NCBI GenBank assembly: GCA_937922805.1
Contig: CALAJV010000010.1
Location: forward strand, 417,610-481,609
Source: an uncultured Acidimicrobiales bacterium
Lineage (GTDB): Bacteria > Actinomycetota > Acidimicrobiia > Acidimicrobiales > SZUA-35
DNA: 64,000 nucleotides
Direction: 5' to 3'
In this document: one piece after another, positions 8,812-17,917 of the stretch
Layout of the letters: each line of letters opens with the position of its first letter
Numbering within the stretch: position 1 is the stretch's first letter
The notes under the pieces: generated by a model
Told to the model about the DNA's origin: nothing
Database searches by the model: none
What the model saw: only the letters and a program-made list of their open reading frames with translations
Position numbers and translations under genes: made by a program

Positions 8812-9100
8812 TATGGCGTCCTCCTGTATTGGATCGTTACGAGGCAGCAATTCTTACCTCGATTTGTACCCATTCTTCTAGCTAGCGTTTCTAGCTGGTT
8901 CTTGTCTAAGTCTCCCGTAGGTTCGATCCATCCCCAATGGGGACGAGTCCCCGGCACGGATACTCCTACTTGGGAGAGGCTTCGGGGGACAGCTCCCCAT
9001 TCTCGTGCCCTAGCCATGTCCAGTAAGGTGATGACTAGTTAGTTGGTCGATTGCGCAGCAGACATTAAACAAGCTGCGCCGGACGTTGGGTAAGCGGGGC
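8812..9100. other. Intergenic region between immunity-like and toxin-like genes
   Basis: These 289 bases hold no convincing gene. They contain several strong nested hairpins at 8932-9009 (listed separately). A possible promoter for the large gene lies near 9043-9071: TTGGTC, 17 bases, TAAACA. If that promoter is used, the hairpins lie upstream of the transcript; a more distal start would put them in its leader. Confidence 0.5.
8932..9009 (+). other. Cluster of strong, partly competing hairpins (possible structured RNA)
   Basis: CCCC (8932-8935) can pair with GGGG (8939-8942), which can instead form the 14-base hairpin GGGGAC-GA-GTCCCC (8939-8952). Directly after it, GGCACG (8953-8958) pairs with CGTGCC (9004-9009) and encloses two smaller hairpins, CTCC/GGAG and GGGG/CCCC. 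The result is a compact three-way-junction-like design with mutually exclusive pairings. I recognise no Rfam family. Strand and transcription are unknown. Confidence 0.35.
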
Positions 9101-12100
9101 ATGAGCGGGCAAGTTAGCGCTAAAACTGAAGACCTAGAGGTGTTCTTCACCCACGGGGAGGGTTACTACAACTCTCTGGAGGCCACATTAGAGCGGGTGG
9201 TAGCGCAACAGGCTCAAACGCGAGCAACCACGGGCCACAGCGTTGGAACCAACTCGGCCACTCCGTTCCGGGAGCTACTCTCAAAAGCGGTCGTTAACAG
9301 TGCTTTTGTCGAAGAGATCTTTATTGCTCTGGTCAACTACGGCGAGGGTCAAAATGTAAAGGTTGCCTCGGCCGAAAAAGTCGACATGACGCTGGAAGAA
9401 GTTGGGTTGGCAGTTGGCGACGTCACCTTTGGTGAAGGTGACGAAGGCACCGCGGCCGAGCAGCTGGCCCAAGCAGCAGCGATTGCGAGGGCCCGAGGTG
9501 ATCACGATGAAGCTGAGTCGCTGCTGGCGCAGGCTGCGCAAGCTCAGACTATCGAAGATCTGATTGCGGCGGGGGCTAGCGAGCAGTCTGCTGAGGTGCT
9601 TGCCGCTGGTCCACCGGAAATGGTTGAAGCGGTGATGGCAGGCGAAATCAACGCCTACGTAGCCAGCCAAATTCCGCAACTTGAACCGTGGTTGCAAGAC
9701 CAAGTGGTATCGGGTGAAATGAGCTTCGCCGCCGCTCGGCGGGTTGACAATGCAGGCATCGCTGACAACGAAGGCGTGGCCCTCGCTGTCATCAACGGTG
9801 ACCTCACCGCGACCCAGGCCATTGCCATGGCCGACTATCCAAATAGCGTCATCGACGACGTGTTGAACGGTGATGTATCACTCGAGTTGGTTTCCGAAGT
9901 GATGAGCGGTCCATTCGCGGCCCGCGATGCCGCAGGCGACGGCGACTACGACCGAGCCGCAGTGTTAACCATGAGCCCCGAAGTTCAGTCGGCCTATACC
10001 GTTGGCCAGTATTTTGACGCCATCTTCGATGACGACAAAATAAACGACATGGACGACAAAATCGACCTCTTGGCCCAGCCAGGCGGCATGGACGGACTTC
10101 GAGACCGAATTGCAAGCGAATACGGTCTCGAAGGTTCAGCCCTCGATCAAGCAGTCGCCGATGTTGAAATTGCGATTGGCTACTACGCCGATCCAGACAA
10201 TCTTGATGCGCTAATAGCTATGGACGACGGGAACGCTAAGAACCCAAACAACGACTGGAAAGCCGAAGGGGCTGACGCCATTCTGCGAACCGCCCACTTG
10301 ACATTCGACTCTGACAGTGCAGCCGGTGCTCATGTGCGGTCTCTTGCTATCGAAGACTACGTGGCCGATCAAGGCACCGGTTTCAGCGGTGGCGACCTCC
10401 GAGATGAGTTTAACGGTGAGGGCAAGCTGGGCGAAGTAACGCTTACTGATCAGCAGGATCTAATGGAAGCCTTCGTAGCGTTCAATGTCGCCGAGGTAAA
10501 GCTCGACGCCGAAGCCGGATACCCGCTTCCTCAGGAGGGCCAAGGTCTGATCAATCTCAACGACGTCGCCTTTTGGGCTGAGCGGCACGGCGACGACAAT
10601 CAGGCATTTCGCGATATGGCCGCCGCCACCTACGCTGATCAAGCGGTCGATCTTCAGCTGGGATCACCCGATGACTACTCGAGCAACATGCTGGCGGCAG
10701 TTCTGAGCGCAAGTGCGTTGTTCATGTATAGTCCAGAGGATCGTCCAGACTTTGTCGCCACCATGGACGGCGTCCGAGAGGTACCCCTGGGCGACGGTAC
10801 GGTCGGCGTATTCTCAGAATCAGCGCTGTTTGGAAACGCTCTGTCGCTGGACAAGGTATTCGATGAGGCATCGTCAAACGGAAGCTACTCGATCCCGCAT
10901 TTTTGGTTCGACTATGATCAGCGTCGAGACATCGTGGCCCAAACGATGGAAGCAATGGTTGATCAGGCTCCGCCGGGAGTCACCCTAGGTGATGGGCATA
11001 GCAATTTCGTTACGGCAGTCTTTTCTACTGCCTCCCCAGATGCCTACCGGCAACGAGGCGATGAAGTAAATCCCAACTCAGCTCCCACTTTTGACACAAC
11101 CTTTACCCGATCGATGGCGGGACTTCTAGCGCTCAACGCCAATCCGGGCGACGCTAATGCCCAAGAGAGTGAAACGGTTCGGCTAGAAGAAATCTTGCTC
11201 GACCCAAATGGGATTTCGCTTCTAACCAACACCCAAGGGTATGAGCACGCTCGAGTAGACGCCGAAACTCGATCCCAGCTTGTGTACACGACGCTGTTTG
11301 GTCGATACGAGACAGAGACCCTTGACTCCGAAGTTTCCCGCTGGACGGTCGAAGATTTCCACGATGGGACCGTCGAAGCCGATTACAACGTAGACGTTGC
11401 TCGGAACGCGACGTTTGCCATGACTGGGCAGCCGCTTACGTCGGCTGAAGAAGCTCAGATTCGGGAAATAACGCTGGCCGACCAAGACAAAGATTTCGAC
11501 GATCAGCTTTTTGGGTTCAACACCGACACCAATGCCAACATGCGAGCCCAGCTAATAGTTCTGGCCCTTGACCACGGTTGGGACGCCGACACGATCGGGG
11601 AGACCGACAACGGTTGGGAAAACCCGACCGTCAACCAGGCATATTTGGAACGGATTGCCGAAGTAAATATAAACGGCGGAGAACCACTAACCGACGAGCA
11701 GAAAGCCCGTCTAGCTGAAATCGTTACCGACGATAACGCGTCGAGGGTATTGGGCCTCGAGTCGGAATTTCAGTACGGCGACATGGTTCGAGTGCTCGAA
11801 AAAGTCATTATTGGCGACTGGACCGTCGATACGTTCAATGATGACTTTGGTGATGGCGACCTCATTCTAAATCCTGCGTTGAACTCGCTCTTCGCTAACG
11901 ATGGCTTCGATCTGTACTCGCCTGACGGAGCGATTGGATCGCAACTAGTTGGACTCGAAGGCGACACCGAATCCTTTGTCTTTACCGCTTTACAGATCGA
12001 CCCCGATGGTCCCCAAGCGGCCGCGGCGAGGGCCATTATCGACCGGATCGAAACTGAGGGCCAGTTTGCCGATGCGGCGTCGCTTGAGGCTGTGCCAGTG

Positions 12101-14872
12101 CAGCTCAACTTTGGCGACGGAAACCGGGGCACAATTGTTCTGTTCAAAGTTCTCGATGAAAACGGCAAACCACTTGGGCTCGTAGACCAACAAGGTTTTT
12201 ACTACAACGACTCTCAACATTGGTGGAAAGAGACAACCCTGCCTCGGGCCGCAGTGACGGTTCCGACCGTGCTTGGCGGGCAAAAGGTCAGCGATCTTGA
12301 ATTCGGCCACGGCGACGAACCAAGCTTTCACGTCTTCAAGACCGAAGACTTCGACGGACCTGGAGTATTCGAGTACGTCGTCACCGGTATTGGTGTTGTC
12401 GGGGGTGTCGTCCTCATCGTCGGAAGTGCCGGAACGGCAACGCCGCTGGTCATGGGAACTGGCTTCGCTCTGGTTGCCACCGCCAGCGGCTACCAGATCA
12501 TCAAGAGCGTTGATGAGCTACAAGGCCACGCCAGTCGGGGCGGAAGCTACAGCTTGAGCGACCCGTATGCTCGAGGGGCTTGGATCAATATCGGAGCAAA
12601 TGCGTTCGCGATCGCCACTGCTGGTACTACTGCGTTGAGCTCAACTGGGGTACGAGGTTTCGCCATCGTCGGTCCCAACGGTGTGGCTCAGCCAACGACC
12701 GCGGTTACTAGATTTAACCGAGTCGGCGGCTGGGTTGGCAATGCCGCTGACGGGTACGACGTGTGGGGAATCATCTCGAATCCAGACCTCTCAGACGGTG
12801 AAAAGGTATGGGCCCTAACCCAGATGGGTCTCTGGGCCGCCCCCGGCTTCATCGCTAGCAACTTGGTGACCTCGAACGGGGGTCCAACCGGTCCCGAGGT
12901 GCCAAACCCCGATGGCACCCGCATCGATGCGTTCGACCCGGCCTCCCAAGGGCTCTCACAAACAGACTTCAACCGGTTGAAAGGCCAGACATTCTCCGAC
13001 TTCCTGGCTGATTACGCTGACACATACCCCAACGGTGCGCTTTCGACCGAGCATCTGCGAGGCAGGTTCCTTCGGGGCGAGCGCATAAATCCAAATGGTC
13101 GAAGTCCAAAGTTTGTTCACACAGTCGAACCGCCATCAACAGTTCGAGCACCACAGGTAGAAGGGGCCGAGCTAGTTCTGATCCCTACCGTTGGAGAACA
13201 TCCAACGTTTGATGCTGCTGCCGCCGCCCGAGTCAACGACCCGAGTAGACCAGAGCTAACCCAACAGCAAAAAGTCGATGCGAGCCGAGCGCTCGGCGAG
13301 GTCGGCGGAGAAGTTGCCATCGTAAACTTCGTTACCGAACGGTTCGGCCCTGATGCCAAACTCACCACCTTGGACGGCCAACCGATTGACCTTAGCGCTG
13401 CTGGAATTGGCGACTTTAATCAAGACGGAGCATTAGGGGGTACGGGCCAATTCGATCAGGCGGTACTTGTAGAAGTTGATGGCCAAACCTACGTGTTGCT
13501 GAATGAAGCCAAGGGAGGTTCCGGAAACTTCTCGACCCGAAAGATCAACGGTCAAGAGTTCGAACAAGGAACCTGGGAACATACCCAATCGACGCTCGAT
13601 GACATGGCAGATGTCAACCCGGAAGCTGCTGCGCTGATAGAAGACGCGATAGCGAACGGCACACTCATCTACACCACATCGCGAGTAGCCCTCGACTCGA
13701 ACGGAAACGTGACGTCGATTCGAGTGAACGAGTTCGACGTAACCGGATACGGGTCGCCATCGAGTGGCGCTGCTGACGGAACTGTCTCGGTGGCGGCGAA
13801 TGCTACTGGTGGTTCCGGCGGACCCGGCAGCCCGGGCGGGAGTGGCGCTACCACAACAGCCAATCTGGCCGATGGCCCAATTGAGGTAGACGGGGTCCCA
13901 TTCAATCAAGATCAACGGTTGACGGCAGAACAACAAGTACAGGTTGAGCAGTCGTCAACCTTCCAAACTAACGGCATGGCCACGGCCGATATCAACGGGT
14001 TCTTGGCTACACCACAGGGCCAACAGATGCTTGATGCCGCATCCCAAGCCGCTCCTGGTACTTCCGATACTGCTATCTACAGGCGAGTTCAAGGATGGTT
14101 GGAGTCTGGCGTGGAAGCTCCCACTACCGTTGCGGTGGATGAACCGCTAGTAAAGATCGTGCCGACCGGCGAGTCCATCTCGGCCTACTCTCCCTACTTT
14201 GCTCCGCTATCGGCGCTGCAAGCAGCCGAGGCCGAAGGGGTTTCGCTGGCCGACTATCTAGGATTGCCAGCTGGGAGTCATGCCCCACAGTACGACCTTT
14301 ACGTGATTATGCCAGTAGATCAAGGTGCAGTTGGATTTGAATCAACCATTGCTCCAACCACTGAATTGGATGGTCTCATTCAAACCACCGGAGGCGGAAC
14401 ACAAATAGTTGTGCCCGACCGAAGCCAGTTCACTGAGCCGGTCAGGCTAGCCACCCTTCCTGAATCCGGTCCGCTACCCGATATCGAGTTACCAGAGTCA
14501 GTGTGGGAGTTGGGTCCTACGCTGCGAGGCACGGTCGTTCAAAATTCACTAGGAGTAACTGACTATCGGGAATGGGACTCGGCTGGCGCCGAGTTCGGCG
14601 GAGACGTGAACATTGATTTCGTTCGGGGCGACAATGTTGTCGCTGTTGTTTCGGTCGACCCGGCAAGTTCGACAGCCCAAACCCGGATGGAACGAAAAAT
14701 CGACGCGCTGGCAGCCGAAGGGCACACGATCGAGATTTCTGGCGCTGTCACTGTTGAAGCCAATGTGACGCTAGATATTAGGGTTCCTGAAGGCCAAGCG
14801 GCCGAACTTTCTTCGCTGGTCCTTTACGGCCAGCAACAAGGCATTACTGTACAGATCGTAGAGTTCCCATGA
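9101..14872 (+). CDS. Very large DUF4781-like polymorphic toxin with nuclease-like C-terminal region
   Basis: The protein has 1,923 residues from ATG 9101 (a TTG at 9086 is possible). There is no signal peptide. The first ~90 residues are helical and WXG100-like in character (inference), followed by long acidic helical repeats to about residue 1080. Residues ~1088-1135 hold two hydrophobic glycine-rich stretches followed by a helical segment like DUF4781 toxin scaffolds. Residues ~1370-1560 form a nuclease-like module with D1452, E1469 and K1471 (FDQAV, then LNEAKGG), which fits a PD-(D/E)XK site. A Gly/Ser/Pro linker near 1570 leads to a further ~350-residue C-terminal region with no family I can name. 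The next gene overlaps its stop by four bases. Secretion route and target are unknown. Confidence 0.65.
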   Translation: MSGQVSAKTEDLEVFFTHGEGYYNSLEATLERVVAQQAQTRATTGHSVGTNSATPFRELLSKAVVNSAFVEEIFIALVNYGEGQNVKVASAEKVDMTLEEVGLAVGDVTFGEGDEGTAAEQLAQAAAIARARGDHDEAESLLAQAAQAQTIEDLIAAGASEQSAEVLAAGPPEMVEAVMAGEINAYVASQIPQLEPWLQDQVVSGEMSFAAARRVDNAGIADNEGVALAVINGDLTATQAIAMADYPNSVIDDVLNGDVSLELVSEVMSGPFAARDAAGDGDYDRAAVLTMSPEVQSAYTVGQYFDAIFDDDKINDMDDKIDLLAQPGGMDGLRDRIASEYGLEGSALDQAVADVEIAIGYYADPDNLDALIAMDDGNAKNPNNDWKAEGADAILRTAHLTFDSDSAAGAHVRSLAIEDYVADQGTGFSGGDLRDEFNGEGKLGEVTLTDQQDLMEAFVAFNVAEVKLDAEAGYPLPQEGQGLINLNDVAFWAERHGDDNQAFRDMAAATYADQAVDLQLGSPDDYSSNMLAAVLSASALFMYSPEDRPDFVATMDGVREVPLGDGTVGVFSESALFGNALSLDKVFDEASSNGSYSIPHFWFDYDQRRDIVAQTMEAMVDQAPPGVTLGDGHSNFVTAVFSTASPDAYRQRGDEVNPNSAPTFDTTFTRSMAGLLALNANPGDANAQESETVRLEEILLDPNGISLLTNTQGYEHARVDAETRSQLVYTTLFGRYETETLDSEVSRWTVEDFHDGTVEADYNVDVARNATFAMTGQPLTSAEEAQIREITLADQDKDFDDQLFGFNTDTNANMRAQLIVLALDHGWDADTIGETDNGWENPTVNQAYLERIAEVNINGGEPLTDEQKARLAEIVTDDNASRVLGLESEFQYGDMVRVLEKVIIGDWTVDTFNDDFGDGDLILNPALNSLFANDGFDLYSPDGAIGSQLVGLEGDTESFVFTALQIDPDGPQAAAARAIIDRIETEGQFADAASLEAVPVQLNFGDGNRGTIVLFKVLDENGKPLGLVDQQGFYYNDSQHWWKETTLPRAAVTVPTVLGGQKVSDLEFGHGDEPSFHVFKTEDFDGPGVFEYVVTGIGVVGGVVLIVGSAGTATPLVMGTGFALVATASGYQIIKSVDELQGHASRGGSYSLSDPYARGAWINIGANAFAIATAGTTALSSTGVRGFAIVGPNGVAQPTTAVTRFNRVGGWVGNAADGYDVWGIISNPDLSDGEKVWALTQMGLWAAPGFIASNLVTSNGGPTGPEVPNPDGTRIDAFDPASQGLSQTDFNRLKGQTFSDFLADYADTYPNGALSTEHLRGRFLRGERINPNGRSPKFVHTVEPPSTVRAPQVEGAELVLIPTVGEHPTFDAAAAARVNDPSRPELTQQQKVDASRALGEVGGEVAIVNFVTERFGPDAKLTTLDGQPIDLSAAGIGDFNQDGALGGTGQFDQAVLVEVDGQTYVLLNEAKGGSGNFSTRKINGQEFEQGTWEHTQSTLDDMADVNPEAAALIEDAIANGTLIYTTSRVALDSNGNVTSIRVNEFDVTGYGSPSSGAADGTVSVAANATGGSGGPGSPGGSGATTTANLADGPIEVDGVPFNQDQRLTAEQQVQVEQSSTFQTNGMATADINGFLATPQGQQMLDAASQAAPGTSDTAIYRRVQGWLESGVEAPTTVAVDEPLVKIVPTGESISAYSPYFAPLSALQAAEAEGVSLADYLGLPAGSHAPQYDLYVIMPVDQGAVGFESTIAPTTELDGLIQTTGGGTQIVVPDRSQFTEPVRLATLPESGPLPDIELPESVWELGPTLRGTVVQNSLGVTDYREWDSAGAEFGGDVNIDFVRGDNVVAVVSVDPASSTAQTRMERKIDALAAEGHTIEISGAVTVEANVTLDIRVPEGQAAELSSLVLYGQQQGITVQIVEFP

Positions 14873-16044
14873 TCCTCACCTATGTTTGTTTCGAACCTAA
14901 CTCGCTGAGCCCTCGGTCATTTGTCGACCTCATAACCGGCCAAGCCTTGGGGTTTACCCCTACCGTGCTTCGATCAGACCAGGTCGGTCGAGATACTGAG
15001 CTCGCCTTTGATGAACGATCACGGAACGCATTGGCGGCGGAAACTCAGTCGGCATGGGCCAGAGTCGAGGGTCCGGACGGGTCGTTGCAGCTTCTTGAAA
15101 TGGGTCGGTGGCCACTTCAAGTGATGATTCTCACTACTCAGGATCTGCCGCCAAGAGACTTTCTGGACGCTGCATCGGCCTACGACGGATTTACAACGTG
15201 GGTTGTTGGTGACGGCGAAGACATGTTTTGGCAGTCGGCTGATCAGACCAACACCTACGACGTGCATGGTCTTAATTGGGAGCATCTACCGACAATCAAC
15301 GACCCAATTTTCGATCGACCTAAGATCGATACGTCTGCAAATCCCGGACGGGGAACACCGATTCCAGGAATGTGGCTTTGGGCTGGAGCTGAAGTTTGCT
15401 TCGGACCAGGAGCCTTCAAAATTTTCGATCGACTCAAGGTGCTAGAGGTTCCGTGTCTGCAGATGGTGGAGCGCCACGACAGCTCAGTGGTCGTCAGTTT
15501 CTATCAAGTTGGAGACGACGTACCTACCATCCGGGCTGCACAGCAAGCCTTGCGTTCATGGCTTGACTACGACGGTGTCGAAGTAAAGGCAGACCGCCTT
15601 GCTGGCCTATTTCGCGCTAAACCTTCAACCAACGGTCCGACCCAAGACGAGGCCACAGACCGTGCAGTCGCCGAAGCTGACATTTCCGGCGAGCTGGAAT
15701 CATGGTCCAGGCTGTACGCCGTCACTGACATGTTGGAGCAAGTCATCGCTCGTTATGCGGCCGCCCCGGCCGTCCGCCTATTGGCGGCCACGTTGGTACC
15801 GATCATTTCCGATATCAAGGCCGGTCGAATAACGAAACCCATCGGTGTCGATCGATACCCGAGCATGATCCACCTCGAAAACGAGACAAACTTCGCCGAC
15901 TACGTCGACGTAGTAAACGCCCACAGCGAATTTCGGGAGCAAGTAACCGTTGGAGGGGTGCTGACATCCGAGGAAGCAACAATCCTCGAACAGATGCGAC
16001 TACGCCGAGCCCAGCGCGAGGGGAATCGACCAATCGACGGTTGA
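14869..16044 (+). CDS. Uncharacterised protein coupled to the toxin gene, candidate immunity protein
   Basis: This 391-residue protein has its ATG overlapping the toxin stop as ATGA (14869-14872), so translation is probably coupled. No signal peptide or membrane helix is visible. A central aromatic segment, MWLWAGAEVCFGPGAFKIFD, is followed by beta-rich sequence, and the C-terminal third is helical. The central segment vaguely recalls Imm52-type immunity proteins, but I cannot confirm a family. Position and coupling are the main evidence for an immunity or chaperone role. A second effector-associated protein is also possible. Confidence 0.55.
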   Translation: MILTYVCFEPNSLSPRSFVDLITGQALGFTPTVLRSDQVGRDTELAFDERSRNALAAETQSAWARVEGPDGSLQLLEMGRWPLQVMILTTQDLPPRDFLDAASAYDGFTTWVVGDGEDMFWQSADQTNTYDVHGLNWEHLPTINDPIFDRPKIDTSANPGRGTPIPGMWLWAGAEVCFGPGAFKIFDRLKVLEVPCLQMVERHDSSVVVSFYQVGDDVPTIRAAQQALRSWLDYDGVEVKADRLAGLFRAKPSTNGPTQDEATDRAVAEADISGELESWSRLYAVTDMLEQVIARYAAAPAVRLLAATLVPIISDIKAGRITKPIGVDRYPSMIHLENETNFADYVDVVNAHSEFREQVTVGGVLTSEEATILEQMRLRRAQREGNRPIDG

Positions 16045-16137
16045 CGACAGATTCAATATTCGCTGGCTCGGTCTTCGAACTTCGACCATGATGGTAGGCA
16101 GTTCACCAGGAAGCCAGCATATGGCGAGGGCAGCATT

Positions 16138-17100
16138 GTGCTTCACGCTCAACAAGTAAAGAAGTCGTTTGGTGACGTTGCGGCGTTGCGGGGGGTCGAT
16201 CTCGACGTCGAACCAGGCCAAATCATTTCTTTGCTTGGGAGAAACGGAGCAGGCAAAACAACGCTACTTTCAATTGTCGCTGGCCTGGTTGCGCCGGATG
16301 AAGGAACGGTTCACATCGACGGCATCGATGTTTTAGCCGAACCGAATCGAGCGGCCCAGGTTCTCGGCATTGCACCCCAAGAAACGGGGATCTATCCAGT
16401 GCTGACCGTTCGCGAAAACTTACACTTCTTTTGTGACCTTGCTGGAGTAGCCCGATCAGAGCGCCGAGGACGAAGCGAACAAATTGCTGAACGACTCGAC
16501 CTTGGTCCGCTACTCGAACGAAAAGGCAACGAACTTTCCGGCGGTGAAGCCCGCCGCCTACATACCGCCTGTTCGTTGGTTCATCAACCCAAGCTGCTAA
16601 TGCTTGATGAGCCGACGGTTGGAGCCGATGTCGCCACCCGACAACAGTTAATCGAAGCGGTGAAGGAAATGGCAGATGACGGCGCCGCGGTGGTATACAC
16701 CACTCACTATTTGCCCGAGGTCGAGGCGCTCGGGGCCGACATCGTGATAATTGACGATGGTCAAATTTTGGCTCGGGGAACTCAAGAGCAGCTGATCGCT
16801 GAACACCATCTTGGCGGCCTGCGGTTTACCGCCAGAGGTGGAGTTCCGTCCGAGGTTTTCGACGGATTAGATATTTTCGAGCGTGGTCAGTCAGGAGATA
16901 GCGGTGACGAGACCGAAAAAGATCAGACGTTCGTTGTCCCCGGAGATCTGACGATGGCTGGTTTGCTGGCCCGGTTTGGGGATCAGGCTCACCGGCTGGT
17001 TTCTGTTGAGCGAAACTTGCCCGATTTAGAAACGGTCTTCCTAGCTGTTACTGGTAACGACCTTGCTGGCGATGATGTTGACGTTGAGGCAGGCAATTAG
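16138..17100 (+). CDS. ABC-2 type exporter ATP-binding protein
   Basis: This 320-residue ATPase belongs to the NodI/CcmA/DrrA-like class that powers ABC-2 exporters. Visible motifs are Walker A GRNGAGKTT (residues 34-42), signature ELSGGEARR, Walker B LLMLDEPTVGAD and the switch His in YTTHYLPE. GAGGG seven bases upstream supports the GTG at 16138. The adjacent gene encodes its permease. The C-terminal ~90 residues form the extra domain common in drug and polysaccharide exporters. The substrate is not evident. Confidence 0.88.
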   Translation: MLHAQQVKKSFGDVAALRGVDLDVEPGQIISLLGRNGAGKTTLLSIVAGLVAPDEGTVHIDGIDVLAEPNRAAQVLGIAPQETGIYPVLTVRENLHFFCDLAGVARSERRGRSEQIAERLDLGPLLERKGNELSGGEARRLHTACSLVHQPKLLMLDEPTVGADVATRQQLIEAVKEMADDGAAVVYTTHYLPEVEALGADIVIIDDGQILARGTQEQLIAEHHLGGLRFTARGGVPSEVFDGLDIFERGQSGDSGDETEKDQTFVVPGDLTMAGLLARFGDQAHRLVSVERNLPDLETVFLAVTGNDLAGDDVDVEAGN

Positions 17101-17104
17101 GGCG

Positions 17105-17875
17105 ATGAGACAAGCGCTAGCGGTAGCAAAAGTGCAGCTAAAGATATTCGTGAAAGATCCATGGTTTATCTTGATCATGTTCGGTATGCCGCTGGTGGTA
17201 ATGCCTCTATTTCGAAACGTTCTGGCCGCTTCACTGGTGGACTCCGGGTTTGGCGACGCTACCGGAGCCGAGCTGGTAGTACCCGGGCAGATGGTTCTGT
17301 TCGGGTTTTTCGTTGGCGGTTCGGTTGGGTTCAGCGTGTACCGCGAGCATGGTTGGCGAACCTGGGATCGGCTTAGGTCATCAGCTGTTCCATCTCGTTA
17401 CTTATTGTTGGGCTTTGCTGCGCCGTGGATTCTGATCCACGTGGTCTACTCAGCCATGTTGCTACTTGCTGGTGGGCTCTTAGTAGGCCTACGGCTAAAC
17501 GGCGGATCGCCGGTAGCGGTTTTGATCATGTTGTTTGCGTACTCGTCGTGTGTGATTGCCTTGATCCTGCTGGCCACCGCTACCTTCCGAACGGTCAATC
17601 AACTTAGCGGTCTCCAAAACGTCGGCGCCATGCTGTTCGGTGGTCTAGGGGGCGCTCTCGTTCCGTTTGAGGCGTTGCCTCGATGGGCTCAGTTCGTATC
17701 GCCGTTAACACCGGCCTACTGGGCAATGCGAGGGCATCGATCGGTATTTCTTGAGAACGGCGGAATCGCCGACGTTGCGCCATCTGCTGCAGTTCTGTTC
17801 GCAGCAGCTGCAGTACTTGCCGTGCTGGCAACGTCGCGGTTTCGAGTAGACGAAACGAAAGAGTTTTTTGCTTAA
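17105..17875 (+). CDS. ABC-2 type permease
   Basis: This 256-residue membrane protein has about six hydrophobic helices and the ABC-2 permease core, including QMVLFGFFVGGSVGF and the late loop RWAQFVSPLTPAYWAMRG. The N-terminal KVQLKIFVKDPW precedes the first helix, as is usual. An earlier in-frame ATG at 17063 would overlap the ATPase gene by 38 bases. ATG 17105, four bases past the ATPase stop, fits better and preserves the start of the domain. It forms a transporter with the preceding ATPase. Confidence 0.85.
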   Translation: MRQALAVAKVQLKIFVKDPWFILIMFGMPLVVMPLFRNVLAASLVDSGFGDATGAELVVPGQMVLFGFFVGGSVGFSVYREHGWRTWDRLRSSAVPSRYLLLGFAAPWILIHVVYSAMLLLAGGLLVGLRLNGGSPVAVLIMLFAYSSCVIALILLATATFRTVNQLSGLQNVGAMLFGGLGGALVPFEALPRWAQFVSPLTPAYWAMRGHRSVFLENGGIADVAPSAAVLFAAAAVLAVLATSRFRVDETKEFFA

Positions 17876-17917
17876 CTACTTTTGCCTAGCCAGAGAAATA
17901 CCGCTCTTACCAGCGCG

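Noticed and set aside
8920..8929. tRNA-like T-loop motif GGTTCGATCC
   Set aside because: No matching T-stem, anticodon arm or acceptor stem can be built around it on either strand.
8811..9017. 68-residue minus-strand frame across the toxin leader
   Set aside because: It lies over the hairpin cluster, has no ribosome site, and would conflict with the strong AGGAGG-driven Imm49-like start.
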